DNA of 5,098 nt from an uncultured Clostridium sp. (GTDB lineage Bacteria > Bacillota > Clostridia > Lachnospirales > Lachnospiraceae), in contig UQXF01000140.1 in NCBI GenBank assembly GCA_900544905.1, forward strand, positions 1 through 5,098. Direction: 5' to 3'. Shown here in pieces: positions 5,055-5,098 of this stretch. Position 1 is the stretch's first letter; each line of letters begins with the position of its first letter. The translations under genes and the position numbers were made by a program. The notes beneath the pieces were generated by a model, which saw nothing but the letters and a program-made list of their open reading frames with translations, was not told where the DNA came from and did not search any database.

Positions 5055-5098
5055 GGAATCTTTAAGCCAGTAAATATAAGGCTTTCAGATTCCTTTTT
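5055..5098 (+). terminator. Terminator-like hairpin with T5, pointing off the right edge
   Basis: GGAATCT (5055-5061) pairs with AGATTCC (5087-5093), and after a 2x2 internal loop AAGCC (5064-5068) pairs with GGCTT (5080-5084) around an 11-nt loop. T5 (5094-5098) follows on the plus strand and may continue past the window. On the minus strand the hairpin is followed by GAGAGATTATAAAATG, which is not T-rich, so it is not a usual terminator in that direction. No plus-strand gene precedes it. It could end an antisense transcript, or be a regulatory stem in the leader of the minus-strand gene. Confidence 0.5.

Noticed and set aside
5022..5098. Promoter for the minus-strand gene around TTATAAAAT (minus strand)
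   Set aside because: A TATAAA-like -10 exists, but no -35 box lies at 16-18 bp and the implied start would fall on the ribosome binding site itself.

Overview
The window reads as a contig from a low-to-moderate-GC, Gram-positive, clostridial bacterium, most likely a Lachnospiraceae-type gut anaerobe. The basis is strong AGGAGG-type ribosome binding sites, sigma-A-like promoters (TATAAT, TATAGT), a TTG start, codon use rich in A/T-ending codons alongside GGA and CTG, and a LysM + G5 + M23 cell-wall peptidase architecture common in that group. The family assignment is inference; no rRNA or other marker gene is present. Bases 1-52 are not biological: they are an Illumina Nextera i5 adapter (P5 tail, index, read-1 linker, transposon mosaic end). 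Real DNA starts at 53, so the left edge is an artificial sequence end.

Layout, left to right. A promoter at 86-114 drives a likely three-gene plus-strand operon: a flavin-reductase/flavoredoxin-like FMN protein (163-750), a large membrane-anchored or secreted M23 endopeptidase (789-2660), and a 67-residue two-helix membrane protein (2673-2876). The gaps are 38 and 12 nt, with no terminator between the genes. A second promoter with an extended -10 (2889-2917) and a leader of about 94 nt with overlapping hairpins precede a DRE-TIM aldolase/HMGL-like enzyme (3018-3992). A strong bidirectional terminator (3995-4048) separates it from a convergent minus-strand gene (4056-5021) for a single-pass membrane or exported protein with an anti-sigma-like layout. 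The last 45 bases hold a hairpin followed by T5, pointing rightward off the window.

Functionally, the first operon joins a redox flavoprotein with cell-envelope remodelling; I see no direct biochemical link between the two. The aldolase lacks the acetaldehyde dehydrogenase partner expected of the meta-cleavage pathway, so its common label '4-hydroxy-2-oxovalerate aldolase' should not be taken at face value. I found no CRISPR array, insertion sequence, tRNA, rRNA, phage gene or convincing new system. The best second-look items are the two possible starts of the 4056-5021 gene, the tandem repeats in the peptidase linker, the structured aldolase leader, and the misoriented terminator-like hairpin at the right edge. 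No gene-free stretch exceeds 300 bases.
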